In this document: positions 1 through 9,197 of the stretch, in pieces
Position numbering within the stretch: the stretch's first letter is position 1
Layout: each line of letters begins with the position of its first letter
Assembly (NCBI GenBank): GCA_963834015.1
Contig: CAWIAG010000004.1
Span: 682,001 to 746,000 of the forward strand
From: FEN-1297 sp963834015
GTDB lineage: Bacteria; Bacteroidota; Ignavibacteria; Ignavibacteriales; Ignavibacteriaceae
Length of the DNA: 64,000 nt
Direction: 5' to 3'
Program-made: the position numbers and the translations under genes
Notes under the pieces: generated by a model
What the model saw: the letters and a program-made list of their open reading frames with translations, nothing else
What the model was told of the DNA's origin: nothing
Database searches by the model: none

Positions 1-374
1 CGTTTTACTACATCCGGTAATTGTGGCGTTGCAATCCCAACCCTGTTCTGAATATCAAGGGCAGCTATATCAGGATCGGTTCCTACATTTAATGTAACAT
101 TGATTGTTGATCTGCCATCACTTGTACTGTTGCTCTGCATATAAGCCATACCAGGTGTTCCGTTTACCTGTGATTCGATTGGAGTTGTAACCGTCTGTTC
201 AACAGTAAGAGCGTCAGCTCCGTTAAATAATCCTGTTATTTGTACCGTTGGTGGAGTAATATCGGGATATTGGCTTATGGGTAAGCTGAAAATAGCTATT
301 AAACCCACTACTACAATTATTATTGATATAACAATAGCAGTTATCGGTCTTTTTATGAATGTATTTGCAATCAT
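1..374 (-). CDS. RND efflux pump inner-membrane subunit, HAE1/AcrB family (N-terminal part)
   Basis: Only the first 124 codons lie in the window; the gene continues beyond base 1. It starts at an ATG read from 374. The N-terminus MIANTFIKRPITAIVIS is the typical cytoplasmic stub and first membrane helix of proton-driven RND exporters, followed by the conserved LPISQYPDITPP segment that opens the first periplasmic porter domain. The protein would form the trimeric inner-membrane pump. The adaptor gene ends 19 bases upstream and the TolC-like gene lies before that, so the order is channel-adaptor-pump in one minus-strand operon. The substrate cannot be told; drugs, dyes or bile-like compounds are typical for the family. 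Confidence 0.93.
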   Translation of the reverse strand, partial: MIANTFIKRPITAIVISIIIVVVGLIAIFSLPISQYPDITPPTVQITGLFNGADALTVEQTVTTPIESQVNGTPGMAYMQSNSTSDGRSTINVTLNVGTDPDIAALDIQNRVGIATPQLPDVVK

Positions 375-393
375 TATTTATCCAGTCTGAGTA

Positions 394-1530
394 TTATTTA
401 CCGGGTACGGCCTGAGTGACAGGTTTAGAATGTGAAGACGCTATTACGACCAGTGCATTATCATGTAATTTTTGTATACCTTCGGTTGCTATCACCTCGC
501 CTGGTTTTAATCCGCTCTTAACTATTACCATATCATTTATTTGTTCGCCCAGAATTAAGTTAGTTTGAATGGCTTTATTCCCATTTATAACAAATACAAA
601 ATATTCTCCCATCTGCTCCGTTACTGCTTTATATGGAATCACAATACTGCTAGAATCATTATTATTGAGGACACGGACATCGCACGTAAGTCCTGGTTTT
701 AATAAATAATTGGAATTCGGAAATATTAATCGAGTTACTAAAGTTCCTGTCTGAGGATCAACTGATCTGTCTAACAGGCTCAGGTGCCCGGGATATGGGT
801 ATATTGTCTGGTCGGGAAGAATAATAGTAAATGTTGAATCTCCGGCACCTGATTTCTTATTTAATAATTTGGTAAACATATTAATAAGTTTTTCATCAAT
901 ACTAAAGTCTACAGCAATAGGATTATCGGAAGATATTGTATTTAATAATGTTTGTCCTGCAGTCACTGCCGATCCCAATTTTACCTGTGAGATGCCGATA
1001 GTTCCGTTGTATGCTGCATAAATGACTGAATTGCGCAGATTTGTTTGTACGGCATTAACATTACTTTCAGCCGCGGCCACCTGCATTTTTGCGGATTCTA
1101 AATCTGCTTCCGAGTGTTCAAGCACCTGCCTGGCAATAGCATCGTCTTTTGCCAGATCGTTATACCTGTCGGCATCCTGCCGGGCTTTAACAAGATTAGC
1201 TTTAGCAACATTAAGATCAGCTACAGCCTGCTCATATGCGGCTTTGTATTGCTGCTGGTCAATACCATAAAGTCTTGCACCTTTATTTACATGCTGTCCG
1301 TCGGTAAAGTATATATCCGTTAAGTAACCCGATACTTCAGGCCTGATTTCAACCTGGTTTAAAGATGTTACACTTCCGGGATAAGTATCGTAATAAACGG
1401 CTTTCTCCGATCGAACAGTGAATACATCAATGGGAGTAGCCGGTAATTTTGGTGGTCTATTGTTGCTGCATGAGGAAATTACAATCATTATTGTTAATGC
1501 AACTCCCGTTAAATATATATTATTTTTCAT
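394..1530 (-). CDS. RND efflux periplasmic adaptor (membrane fusion protein, AcrA/MexE type)
   Basis: 378 residues, the usual length for the family. The N-terminus is a lipoprotein signal: a hydrophobic stretch ends in ISSC, making Cys21 the probable lipidated residue. A biotinyl-lipoyl half motif follows (VEIRPEVSGYLTDIYFTDGQ), then a long alpha-helical hairpin rich in Ala, Asp and Lys at about residues 105-160, the second lipoyl half, and the beta-barrel and membrane-proximal domains. It bridges the inner-membrane pump and the outer-membrane channel. It sits 20 bases after the TolC-like gene and 19 before the pump gene, so co-transcription is very likely. The broken GlxA-like regulator upstream might once have controlled the operon, but nothing in the sequence shows this. 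Confidence 0.95.
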   Translation of the reverse strand: MKNNIYLTGVALTIMIVISSCSNNRPPKLPATPIDVFTVRSEKAVYYDTYPGSVTSLNQVEIRPEVSGYLTDIYFTDGQHVNKGARLYGIDQQQYKAAYEQAVADLNVAKANLVKARQDADRYNDLAKDDAIARQVLEHSEADLESAKMQVAAAESNVNAVQTNLRNSVIYAAYNGTIGISQVKLGSAVTAGQTLLNTISSDNPIAVDFSIDEKLINMFTKLLNKKSGAGDSTFTIILPDQTIYPYPGHLSLLDRSVDPQTGTLVTRLIFPNSNYLLKPGLTCDVRVLNNNDSSSIVIPYKAVTEQMGEYFVFVINGNKAIQTNLILGEQINDMVIVKSGLKPGEVIATEGIQKLHDNALVVIASSHSKPVTQAVPGK

Positions 1531-1550
1531 AATTTTAACAATTTAATTTC

Positions 1551-2873
1551 CTAATATTTAATTGTTCCTAAAGCTTTTTGAACATCCAGTTTGCTGATTA
1601 ATACCTGGTATAATGCTGTAATGTAGTTAACCTGTGTCGTCCTTAAATCCGTTTCTGCTGTAATTACTTCTAAGTAAGTCTTAATCCCGGATTTATATTG
1701 AAGTCGTATAATATTGTTAACCTCTTTTGCAAGATTAAGATTGTCCTTTTGAACATTGTAATTGTTAAGGTTGCTTTTATAATTTCCCAAAGCTTGTGTG
1801 TATTCTGTATTAAATGAATCTTTTAATGAAGTAAAATTAAAGTCTAATCTTTTAAGCTCTAATTCAGCCTGTTCAATTTCCTGGATACGTTTTCCGCCGG
1901 TAAAAATTGGAAACGATAATCCGATGCCGATATAAGAATTCGGATAATTTTTATTATAAAGTCCCGCCCACCGGTTATTATAATAATTCAAATTGTACTC
2001 TCCGAAAGCAGAAACAGATGGGATAAAGCTCCATTCATAATATTCCAGATTTGCGTGCTGCAGGCGCTCTTGCGTTTGCAATAATTTATATTCAATTCTA
2101 TCCTCGTATACTATATTTTGAGTCGTGTCTATATTTACATCGCTTTCCATTTGAGTTCTGTCATAATCCAATTTTAAGTCGCCATCCCTGGGATAACCCA
2201 TTAGCTGCTTTAACCGGGCTTCGCTGACTTTTAGAAGTTCGTCATCCTGCTTCTTTTCAGCTATTGCATTATTCAATGAAATACTCGCCCGCATATAATC
2301 TGTTTTGTCAACAACACCATTCTTATACTGGCTGTATGTATCTTTTGAATTCTGTTCAAGGCGTGTTATATCGTCCTTTAACAAGTCTATTTGATCCTGT
2401 GCGAGTAAAACGGAATAAAATGCTTTACTTACATCTACAATAAGTGAGATTTTATCATTGACTGTTATTTGTTTAGCCTGAATACGGACATCTCCGGCGG
2501 TGGTGCTTGCAAGGAGAACTTCCTGGTTGAAGATATTTTGAGTAACGGAGAATAAACCGCTCGAACTGTACGGTAATCCAACGGCTGTGGCTGTGTTGCC
2601 AACTATCGAAACCGGTAACTGGTAGTTATGTGTCATATTAAAATTAAAATTTATTTGTGGAAACCAATCTGCAAGTTTACTGCCAATTTCCCGGTCTGTT
2701 ATCTGTTCGTCAATTAATGTTTGTTGTATCTGTGGCTGATGCTCAAGCGCATATCGGACACAATTTTCCAATGTCCCGTCCTGCAGTAAAGAGTCTGATT
2801 TCGTTTGCTGTTGGGAACGTGCGAGGCTGCTGGTTAAAATGATTGTTAATAATAATAAAAGGGATATTTTCAT
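1551..2873 (-). CDS. TolC-family outer-membrane efflux channel
   Basis: 440 residues with a cleavable signal peptide (MKISLLLLLTIILTSSLARS). The body has the internal duplication typical of TolC/OEP proteins: two long helical regions, each followed by beta-strand segments. Examples are RLEQNSKDTYSQYKNGVVDK in the first half and ELELKRLDFNFTSLKDSF with KSGIKTYLEVITAETDLR in the second. The trimer would form the outer-membrane exit duct for the pump encoded downstream. It is the first gene of the three-gene minus-strand operon, and the 400 bases before it hold the likely promoter. Assignment to the family is secure; the cargo is unknown. Confidence 0.94.
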   Translation of the reverse strand: MKISLLLLLTIILTSSLARSQQQTKSDSLLQDGTLENCVRYALEHQPQIQQTLIDEQITDREIGSKLADWFPQINFNFNMTHNYQLPVSIVGNTATAVGLPYSSSGLFSVTQNIFNQEVLLASTTAGDVRIQAKQITVNDKISLIVDVSKAFYSVLLAQDQIDLLKDDITRLEQNSKDTYSQYKNGVVDKTDYMRASISLNNAIAEKKQDDELLKVSEARLKQLMGYPRDGDLKLDYDRTQMESDVNIDTTQNIVYEDRIEYKLLQTQERLQHANLEYYEWSFIPSVSAFGEYNLNYYNNRWAGLYNKNYPNSYIGIGLSFPIFTGGKRIQEIEQAELELKRLDFNFTSLKDSFNTEYTQALGNYKSNLNNYNVQKDNLNLAKEVNNIIRLQYKSGIKTYLEVITAETDLRTTQVNYITALYQVLISKLDVQKALGTIKY

Positions 2874-3273
2874 AATTAGATTTTTTTCTTCGACTTATAA
2901 CCCGTCTTTATGAAGTTGTGAAATTAATACTATTATACATCTGCGGCTTTGATGTATATCATTTTAATTTTGTTTTTATTAAGTAAGTGTTCCTGATAAC
3001 GCCTGGCCGAAAATGTATATAAACTTAAGAGATTATTTTATTTTAACTTATGATTTGTTGAAAAGGAAAAATAATAAGTCATAAAAATAAGATAATGTTA
3101 ATGTGAAAACAAGCAGATTAAATAGCACGATAGATATATTGAAAAAAGCCGGCTAAAATCCTCCTATCGTATCAATCTTTTTATCCAGTTGAAATTTTTG
3201 AAAAGTTAAAGGAACAATTTTATCCCTTACTAAAATCCCGATTCATCAAAAATAAATATCAGCACTTTTATAA
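2874..3273. other. Intergenic region upstream of the efflux operon
   Basis: About 400 AT-rich bases between the efflux operon start and the 3' end of the broken GlxA-like gene, both read on the minus strand. It must hold the efflux promoter. I found no clear sigma-70 match, palindrome or RNA gene that I could defend, and no open frame of convincing length. Confidence 0.5.
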
Positions 3274-4262
3274 TTAAGCACCCCTATAGAAATTTTCATT
3301 ATTATATTTACCGAGGTATTGAACCGGTGATAAACCTGTAATTTTTTTAAAAGTATGTCGAAAAGCTTTTGTATCAGTATACCCCACTTTATACATCACA
3401 TCGTTTACGTTTTCATGTGATGATTCAAGGCTCATCTTTGCGGCTTCAATTTTTACACGCTGGATATATTCAGCAACTGTATTGGAAGTAGCTTTTTTAA
3501 ACCTGCGTTCCAGATTTCCTTTTCCCATAGCAAATTTATATGCCAATTGATCTGTTGTTATCCGCTCGTGAAAATTATTTTCAATAAACTCCTGAATTTT
3601 TTTTTATGGGTTCATCTCCATGCTCTTTCTGGCCTCTAAAAATTATGAATTGCGATTGACTATTACGTTCAATATCAATCATAAAAGCTTTGATATTAAA
3701 ATTGCTATATCACGTCCTGCATAAATTTCGACCAGGTATAAGAGCAGATTTAAATAAGAATATGCACCGCCGCTTGTATAAATTCCGTTTTCGGTAGTCA
3801 TAATTTTATCATCGACCAGATTTACATCGGGGAACATCTTTCTGAATTCTTTAGCAAAACTCCAATGTGTGGTACATTGCATGCCTTTTAGTAAACCGGT
3901 ACTTGCCAGGAAAAAAGAACCTATACAAAAACTTGCGATTTTTGCACCGGCTTTATATTGTTTTATTAACCATGGTATAAATTCTTTATTAAGTTCACGG
4001 GCTTTGGTTTGGTCGCCATGTATAGCCGGGATAATAAAAAGGTCTGTCTTGTTAACATTTTGTATCAGAATATCGGGAGTAACTGTAAATAGGTCTGTGG
4101 TTTGTTTAGTTTCTTTTATAAGGCCGACCAATTGAATATCAAATACAGGCGATCTGCCCAATCCGGTGAGAATATTATTTACCTCGGAAAGAATCTGATG
4201 TATGCCTTAATATTTACGAGGCTTGTATGGCCGCGTAGTATAAAAATTGATACATGTTTCAT
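3274..4262 (-). pseudogene. GlxA-type transcription regulator (DJ-1/PfpI domain + AraC HTH), frameshifted
   Basis: Read from the ATG at 4262 the frame starts MKHVSIFILRGHTSLVNI, typical of the DJ-1/PfpI-like sensor domain of GlxA regulators, then shifts near 4207, where one base appears missing. The second piece (to 3679) carries the rest of the sensor domain, including the nucleophile-elbow-like FCIGSFFLASTGLL. It ends in a TGA near 3679 after ISKLL. Another frame then continues with IDIERNSQSQFIIFRGQKEH and needs a further change at a run of nine A residues (3597-3605, minus strand), where eight would restore the frame. The last piece (3274-3546) is an intact AraC-type double helix-turn-helix ending in KKITGLSPVQYLG. 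Three separate breaks make a functional protein unlikely unless several are sequence errors. Confidence 0.88.
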
Positions 4263-4480
4263 AAACTAAAACTATTAAAATCAAATGTCGCAATCAACCC
4301 CGTATATTGCCGTTATCACACCTTTCCAATTAAAAATTACTAAAATATAATTACAACAACAATTCAGAGATGCGGTATCTTATATATTTATAATAGAAAA
4401 TTTAATTATGAAAAAATTTTATCCTGAAATCAAATCGGAATTAATTTTTTTAACAAAAAATATAATTGAAAGGTACTATA

Positions 4481-5413
4481 ATGCAGAAGATTGACTCATT
4501 CTTGTGGTTTGATAATCATGCTGAGGAAGCTGTTAATTTTTATATTTCTATTTTTTCTCAGGACGCCGGATTGTCCTTAATCAAAGATAATTCTAAAATC
4601 ACTAATATTACTTATTATTCTGAAGAAGCAGCAAAGGCTGCCCGCCGGCAGCCAGGAACAGTTATGATTGTAAGTTATGAATTAGCCGGACTAAAATTTA
4701 TTGCATTAAACGGCGGCCCATTATTTAAGTTCTCCCCGTCAGTCTCATTCTTCGTGAGCTGCGAAACAGAGGAAGAAATAAACCTGCTTTGGAAAAATTT
4801 TTCTCAGGGTGGGATAATAAGGATGGAACTGGTTAAATATCCTTTCAGTGAAAAATTCGGATGGGTTGAGGATAAATTTGGTGTCTCCTGGCAGTTAAAT
4901 CTCAAAAAGCACAGCCAAAAAATTCTGCCGTTTTTATGGTTTGGGAGCAACGCAGAAGAAGCAATGCTTTTCTATACTTCGGTCTTTTCTTCAATAGGAT
5001 ACAATAATTCAGTGAAAACAGATTCGAAAATTTTAAGATTAGAACGTTTTGGAACGGGTGAAACTAAACCCGTAAGAACAGTTAAACATGCTGAATTTGT
5101 TTTAAATGGACAGAATTTCATGGCAATGGATAATAGTACAGATCCATTTACTCCTGCTCAATCTTTTTTGGTAAACTGTGATACTCAGGAAGAAGTTGAT
5201 ACCTTGTGGGAGAAGCTCTCTGATGGCGGGAAAAAAGATCAGTGCGGCTGGCTTAAGGACAAGTATGGCCTATCCTGGCAAATCGTACCCACTGCATTAG
5301 GTAAATTTATGAGCAGTGCAGATCCCGAAAAATCCGGAAGGGTTATGAAAGCATTGCTGCAAATGACTAAAATCGAAATTGTAGAACTGCAAAAAGCTTA
5401 TGAACAAGAATAA
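4481..5413 (+). CDS. Tandem VOC (PhnB / 3-demethylubiquinone-9 methyltransferase-like) protein
   Basis: I start at the ATG at 4481, preceded by a GAAAGG ribosome site, rather than at the in-frame TTG 15 bases earlier. The 310 residues hold two copies of the same glyoxalase/vicinal-oxygen-chelate-like domain. Each opens with a similar phrase (SFLWFDNHAEEAVNFYISIF and PFLWFGSNAEEAMLFYTSVF) and closes with a GWVEDKFGVSWQLN or GWLKDKYGLSWQIV motif. This is the PhnB-like subgroup, often annotated as a methyltransferase by old homology, although no SAM motif is visible. The true activity is unknown; small-molecule binding or resistance roles are common guesses. It lies with another VOC gene and a reductase remnant. 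Confidence 0.85.
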   Translation: MQKIDSFLWFDNHAEEAVNFYISIFSQDAGLSLIKDNSKITNITYYSEEAAKAARRQPGTVMIVSYELAGLKFIALNGGPLFKFSPSVSFFVSCETEEEINLLWKNFSQGGIIRMELVKYPFSEKFGWVEDKFGVSWQLNLKKHSQKILPFLWFGSNAEEAMLFYTSVFSSIGYNNSVKTDSKILRLERFGTGETKPVRTVKHAEFVLNGQNFMAMDNSTDPFTPAQSFLVNCDTQEEVDTLWEKLSDGGKKDQCGWLKDKYGLSWQIVPTALGKFMSSADPEKSGRVMKALLQMTKIEIVELQKAYEQE

Positions 5414-5500
5414 TATTGCTGAGTAATTTTTCTAAATCTGATATTAAGTTTAACATACAAAATATATCGGTGCTATATTAAATCTGTAACGGAGAACCGA

Positions 5501-5635
5501 ATGAGAAAATTAAAATTACAAGCCCAAATGACAGTAGATGGATTTGTAGCAGGACCAAATGGTGAACTGGACTGGATGAACTTCACCTGCGGTATAGTTC
5601 TTCTTTGTTATGCACACGGCCGGGAATCAAAATAA
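5501..5635 (+). pseudogene. Dihydrofolate reductase-like (RibD C-terminal domain) remnant
   Basis: An ATG at 5501 with a good GGAGAA ribosome site opens a 44-residue frame. Its first 27 residues, beginning MRKLKLQAQMTVDGFVAGPN and ending in ELDWMN, match the N-terminus of YyaP/YwjB-type dihydrofolate-reductase-like proteins, including the DGFVAGPNGELDWM phrase. It then runs into unrelated FTCGIVLLCYAHGRESK and stops. The normal family length is about 175-190 residues, so most of the gene has been deleted. The start and ribosome site are intact, so a short peptide may still be made, but no function is expected. Confidence 0.8.
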
Positions 5636-5687
5636 ATTTTGAGATGATTAAATAGAAATTACATAAAATTATTTTTAAGGAGAAAAA

Positions 5688-6119
5688 ATGAAGTCAATTA
5701 ACTCATATTTGTACTTTCCCGGAAATACTGAGGAAGCATTTAATTTTTACAAGTCCATCTTTGGCGGTGAACTCGTCGGTTTAACCCGGTTCAAGGAAAT
5801 TCCCGAAGGCGCTAAACTTAATGCGGATGAAAAAGAAAAAATTATGCACGTTTCTTTGTTCGTTGGAAATTGTAATGTAATAATGGGCACTGATGCGCTT
5901 GAATCAATGGGGCATAAATTAACTTCCGGAAATAACTTTCATATTCTTGTCGAGGCTGATAGTAAAGAAGAAGCACACAAAATTTTTGTCGGCCTCTCCG
6001 GTGGAGGAAAGGTAACAATGCCTCTGGCTGATACCTTTTGGGGCGCCTACTTCGGAATGTTGAATGATAATTTCGGAATTCAATGGATGGTTAGTTATAC
6101 ATACCCAAAAAATAAATAA
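5688..6119 (+). CDS. VOC family protein, PhnB-like
   Basis: 143 residues forming a single glyoxalase-fold domain. It starts at an ATG after a strong AAGGAGAAA ribosome site. Signature phrases are SYLYFPGNTEEAFNFYKSIF at the N-terminus and FWGAYFGMLNDNFGIQWMVSY at the C-terminus, as in PhnB-type proteins of unknown activity. It is smaller than the two-domain gene at 4481, and the two share the domain plan without being recent duplicates. The DoxX gene begins 27 bases downstream, so the two are probably co-transcribed. Confidence 0.9.
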   Translation: MKSINSYLYFPGNTEEAFNFYKSIFGGELVGLTRFKEIPEGAKLNADEKEKIMHVSLFVGNCNVIMGTDALESMGHKLTSGNNFHILVEADSKEEAHKIFVGLSGGGKVTMPLADTFWGAYFGMLNDNFGIQWMVSYTYPKNK

Positions 6120-6146
6120 GTTTAAAGAATAATACAGGAATTGATT

Positions 6147-6557
6147 ATGAAAACACAAATAGAAACCGATAGTGTCTCAAAAAAAAAGCTGTGGGTTAGC
6201 CGGATTCTGATTGCCGTACCTGTGTTGTTCATGCTCATTGACGGCATAACAAAATTGATGATGATTCCTCCCGTTATGGAAGCTTCTAAGCGCCTCGGAT
6301 TTCAGCCAAATATTATTCCGGTGATAGGAATTATCCTGCTTGTATGCACAATATTATATCTTATTCCGCGTACTTCAATCCTCGGCGCTGTTTTACTTAC
6401 AGGTTATCTTGGCGGTGCAGTGGTTACTAATTTGCGGATCGAAAGCCCGCTTTTTAGCAATACATTATTTCCGGTTTACTTCGGTATACTCATATGGGGA
6501 GGGCTTTATTTAAAAGACAGCAGGTTAAGCATTATTTTCCCTCTGCATAAAATGTAA
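6147..6557 (+). CDS. DoxX-like membrane protein
   Basis: I choose the ATG at 6147 rather than the TTG two codons earlier, because it has ACAGGA at a suitable distance. The product is 136 residues with four predicted membrane helices (around ILIAVPVLFMLIDG, IIPVIGIILLVCTILYLI, SILGAVLLTGYLGGAVV and FPVYFGILIWGGLYL). This arrangement and the GYLGGAVVTNLR phrase fit the DoxX/DoxX-like family. Members are small inner-membrane proteins linked to redox or stress functions; the role here is not known. It follows the VOC gene closely. Confidence 0.85.
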   Translation: MKTQIETDSVSKKKLWVSRILIAVPVLFMLIDGITKLMMIPPVMEASKRLGFQPNIIPVIGIILLVCTILYLIPRTSILGAVLLTGYLGGAVVTNLRIESPLFSNTLFPVYFGILIWGGLYLKDSRLSIIFPLHKM

Positions 6558-6918
6558 AGAGAAAGGTTATATACAGCGTTGATTAACATAATCCCGGCGA
6601 ATAGAGCTGTAGTTGACTTTACTTAAAGGTTACTTTAAAGTGAGAAAACATAACAAATGTTTAAATTGTTTCCGATGCCTCACTTAAAACTAAGAACTAC
6701 AAATAATTATTTTATTTATTCAATGTAATCAATTTTCACAAAAGCTCTTTATGTCGGTATTGATAGTTTAACTGAATAATTCGGCCCTGCTCAGACCAAA
6801 ATAATAAATAAAGCTAACGCCAATAATATTTGGGATTTTATTACGTTTCTCATTAATCTTGTTTGCTCCAGCTTGTAATCCGGTTTTTCCCAAATACCTG
6901 GCCGATTTCAGTTAATAA
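6558..6918. other. Convergent intergenic region
   Basis: About 360 bases between the DoxX gene (plus) and the fucosidase gene (minus), so it must hold two transcript ends. I see no hairpin with a T-run that I would call a terminator. A 47-codon stop-to-stop frame on the minus strand (6768-6911) reads protein-like but has no start codon I can defend. Confidence 0.5.
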
Positions 6919-8220
6919 TTAAATATCTAAAATTAGTATAGTATCAAAATTATCCGTTTTATTTTCCGGAATTTGAACAGCAATACCAAATTCATCCTGC
7001 TTAAACTTTATTTTACTGCCGTTGGAGAAGAGCCTAATACTTTTTATTTTTTGCCCAAAATCAGGTATAAGTAAGTTCCGGCTTTCTAAGCTTAATATGT
7101 GTACAAATACTTCATGCCCTTTTTGAGTAGTTACTCCCCAGGATTTTTGCGGTACGGGTCCCTCATTTGTTCCGTATATTGTTTCACCGTTTTTCTCCAG
7201 CCATTTCCCGATTTCATTAAGAGTCGAAATAAATCGTGGATGAATTTTACCGTTAGGCATTGGCCCCACATTTAATAGGAAATTGGCATTATTCCCGGCA
7301 GCTTTTACCAGGTACTGTACCAATGTTTTTGCCGATTTAAAGTTATTGTCAAGTAAATTGAATCCCCACGAATCGTTTATCGTTTCGCAGGTTTCTAACG
7401 GTAAAGTCCCGATTTTTGATTCTTCATTAAAACCAGTGGTATTCTTCCCCGGCAAATCCTTTTCAAACATTTGAAAATCTTCTCCGGGATTTGGAGCCAG
7501 ATGGTGATTGCTTCCTATCATACATCCCGGTTGAAGGCTGTGAATTAGGCTGTATGTTTTATCCAGCTTCCAATCCGCATTCCTTTTATCCCACATTCCA
7601 TCAAACCAGATGCCGGAAATTTCACCGTAATTTGTTAACAACTCTGTAAGCTGGGCATTCAAAAAACTTAAATATTTATCCCAGTCGCCGCTATCGGGTC
7701 GTCCCGAATACTGGCCGGTATTCCCGCGCGGGAAATAATCATTTTGGTACCAGTCTAATTGAGAATAGTAGAAAAATATTTTTATACCTTGTTTGTGGCA
7801 CTCATCGGCCAGCATCTTTATCACATCCTTTTTATAAGGAGTACGGTCTATAATATTCCAGTCCGTTTGTTTGGTATCAAACATTGAAAATCCGTCATGA
7901 TGTCTTGTTGTGATCGTAATATATTTCATACCTGCAGCTTTTGCAATCGCTACCCATTCTTCAGGATTAAAATTAGTTGGATTAAAAAATTCCGGTAGTT
8001 CCTGGTAATTTTCTTTGCTTATTTGTTTTTGCTGCATAACCCACTCTCCGCTGCCTAGAACACTATAAACTCCCCAATGTATAAATAGGCCGAATTTTGC
8101 ATCATGAAACCATTCCCGGTTTTTCAAGTTGTCGGCAGAAGGCACATAACCTGTTTGAGCAAATCCCGCTTGAAAAAAGGTTAATAAAATTGTTGTTAAT
8201 AATAGTAAAAACTTCTTCAT
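6919..8220 (-). CDS. Secreted alpha-L-fucosidase, glycoside hydrolase family 29
   Basis: 433 residues with a signal peptide (MKKFLLLLTTILLTFFQAGFA), so it is exported to the periplasm or beyond. GH29 landmarks are present: GLFIHWGVYSV near residue 44, the substrate-binding TTRHHDGFSMFDT near 104-116, and GIWFDGMW, whose Asp207 is the expected catalytic nucleophile. NFLLNVGPMPNGKIHP follows at the end of the catalytic barrel, with a short C-terminal beta domain after it. The acid/base residue is not conserved in position in this family and I do not assign it. It removes terminal L-fucose from glycans. No sulfatase, SusCD pair or other glycan gene is adjacent, so it appears as a lone enzyme. 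Confidence 0.93.
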   Translation of the reverse strand: MKKFLLLLTTILLTFFQAGFAQTGYVPSADNLKNREWFHDAKFGLFIHWGVYSVLGSGEWVMQQKQISKENYQELPEFFNPTNFNPEEWVAIAKAAGMKYITITTRHHDGFSMFDTKQTDWNIIDRTPYKKDVIKMLADECHKQGIKIFFYYSQLDWYQNDYFPRGNTGQYSGRPDSGDWDKYLSFLNAQLTELLTNYGEISGIWFDGMWDKRNADWKLDKTYSLIHSLQPGCMIGSNHHLAPNPGEDFQMFEKDLPGKNTTGFNEESKIGTLPLETCETINDSWGFNLLDNNFKSAKTLVQYLVKAAGNNANFLLNVGPMPNGKIHPRFISTLNEIGKWLEKNGETIYGTNEGPVPQKSWGVTTQKGHEVFVHILSLESRNLLIPDFGQKIKSIRLFSNGSKIKFKQDEFGIAVQIPENKTDNFDTILILDI

Positions 8221-9197
8221 AAGTTTACTCTTTATTTTTAGATTTATTAATATTTGATTTATGGGGTCCGGTATCTTCAGAAAATATACAACAAATTATT
8301 GATGAAATATAATGTATCACTATTAAAATTTATAAAGATGTTGAAATAAATATCCGGCAGTGAAACCTGTCCATTACCGGGGTCACTATATATAGCCTGT
8401 TTCGCTTGTCCCGCCGGCAAAGTTGGCATCATTTTATAAGAAGAATGGACTAAGGGGAAGTAAGATTAATTTATTCATTTATTTATTTATAACAGTTTTT
8501 TAAACTGGAATTAACAGTTCGATAGCAAAATATTGTTATTTCATATGAATTATATTTTATTGTCCGGCCAGGGATTGAAATTTTCTCTGGCAAAAAAAAC
8601 AGTAGATTAAATAAATTAATATTTATAAATTGGCAATCATAAAATCTGAATACATTTAGCTTATATAGTTTTTTAAAGATCTGAAATAAATTTTTTCTTT
8701 GATATACTGCTCGACGTATTGAAATACATCCGGTCTGATGCGTGAACCGATTTCGGAGCTAAAAAAATATTGCCTTCCCGCTAATTTTATATGTATGCAA
8801 ATAAAAAATAGACTCTGTAAAATAATATAACATTGTTGTACATTTCCCCTCTGTTCTGCTGTTTCCGACCTCCAATATTTTGCAGATTTGAATAAAGTAT
8901 ATCTTAATTTTGTTAACTCATTCCATTCTCTAATCTTAAAAGATTTTTCAAATTTTATCTCATTCTCGATGATTAAGTCCTTTGTTTATAATAGGTTAAT
9001 TAATTTTCCCTATGTAATTTTAGTTCCTTTTTATGATATAATTTAACATTTTCCATGATTTTTTAATGCATTTTGAGGCTCACCTATTCCTATGTATTAA
9101 AAGGCTTTAGTTGACGGTTTAATTGGAAACCAGAAATCATTCTATAGCAATATTACTCAATGATAGTTAAATTTATTAGTTATTTTTTTTAGCTGAC
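8221..9197. other. Long AT-rich intergenic region containing a startless open frame
   Basis: Nearly 1 kb between the divergent fucosidase and 9198 genes, so it contains both promoters. The only structure I can support is a 109-codon open frame on the minus strand at 8656-8985, listed separately. No RNA gene, repeat array or mobile-element end was seen. Confidence 0.5.
8656..8985 (-). pseudogene. Possible decayed coding fragment without a start codon
   Basis: Between stops at 8986-8988 and 8656-8658 the minus strand is open for 109 codons, long for DNA this AT-rich. The frame contains no ATG, GTG or TTG at all. The translation has a normal protein-like mix, with phrases such as KIREWNELTKLRYTLFKSAK and SSEIGSRIRPDVFQYVEQYI. 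I do not recognise the family. The simplest reading is the 3' part of a degraded gene whose start has been lost. Chance cannot be excluded without codon-bias or homology tests. Confidence 0.4.

Noticed and set aside
4466..4480. TTG start for the tandem VOC gene
   Set aside because: The ATG at 4481 has the properly spaced ribosome site and gives the family N-terminus.
6768..6911. 47-codon minus-strand frame between DoxX and the fucosidase
   Set aside because: It has no start codon or ribosome site and is short enough to occur by chance.
9074..9085. Twelve-base match to one arm of the 26987 hairpin
   Set aside because: By chance many 12-base repeats are expected in 64 kb, and the second arm is absent here, so it is not called as a repeat family on this evidence.
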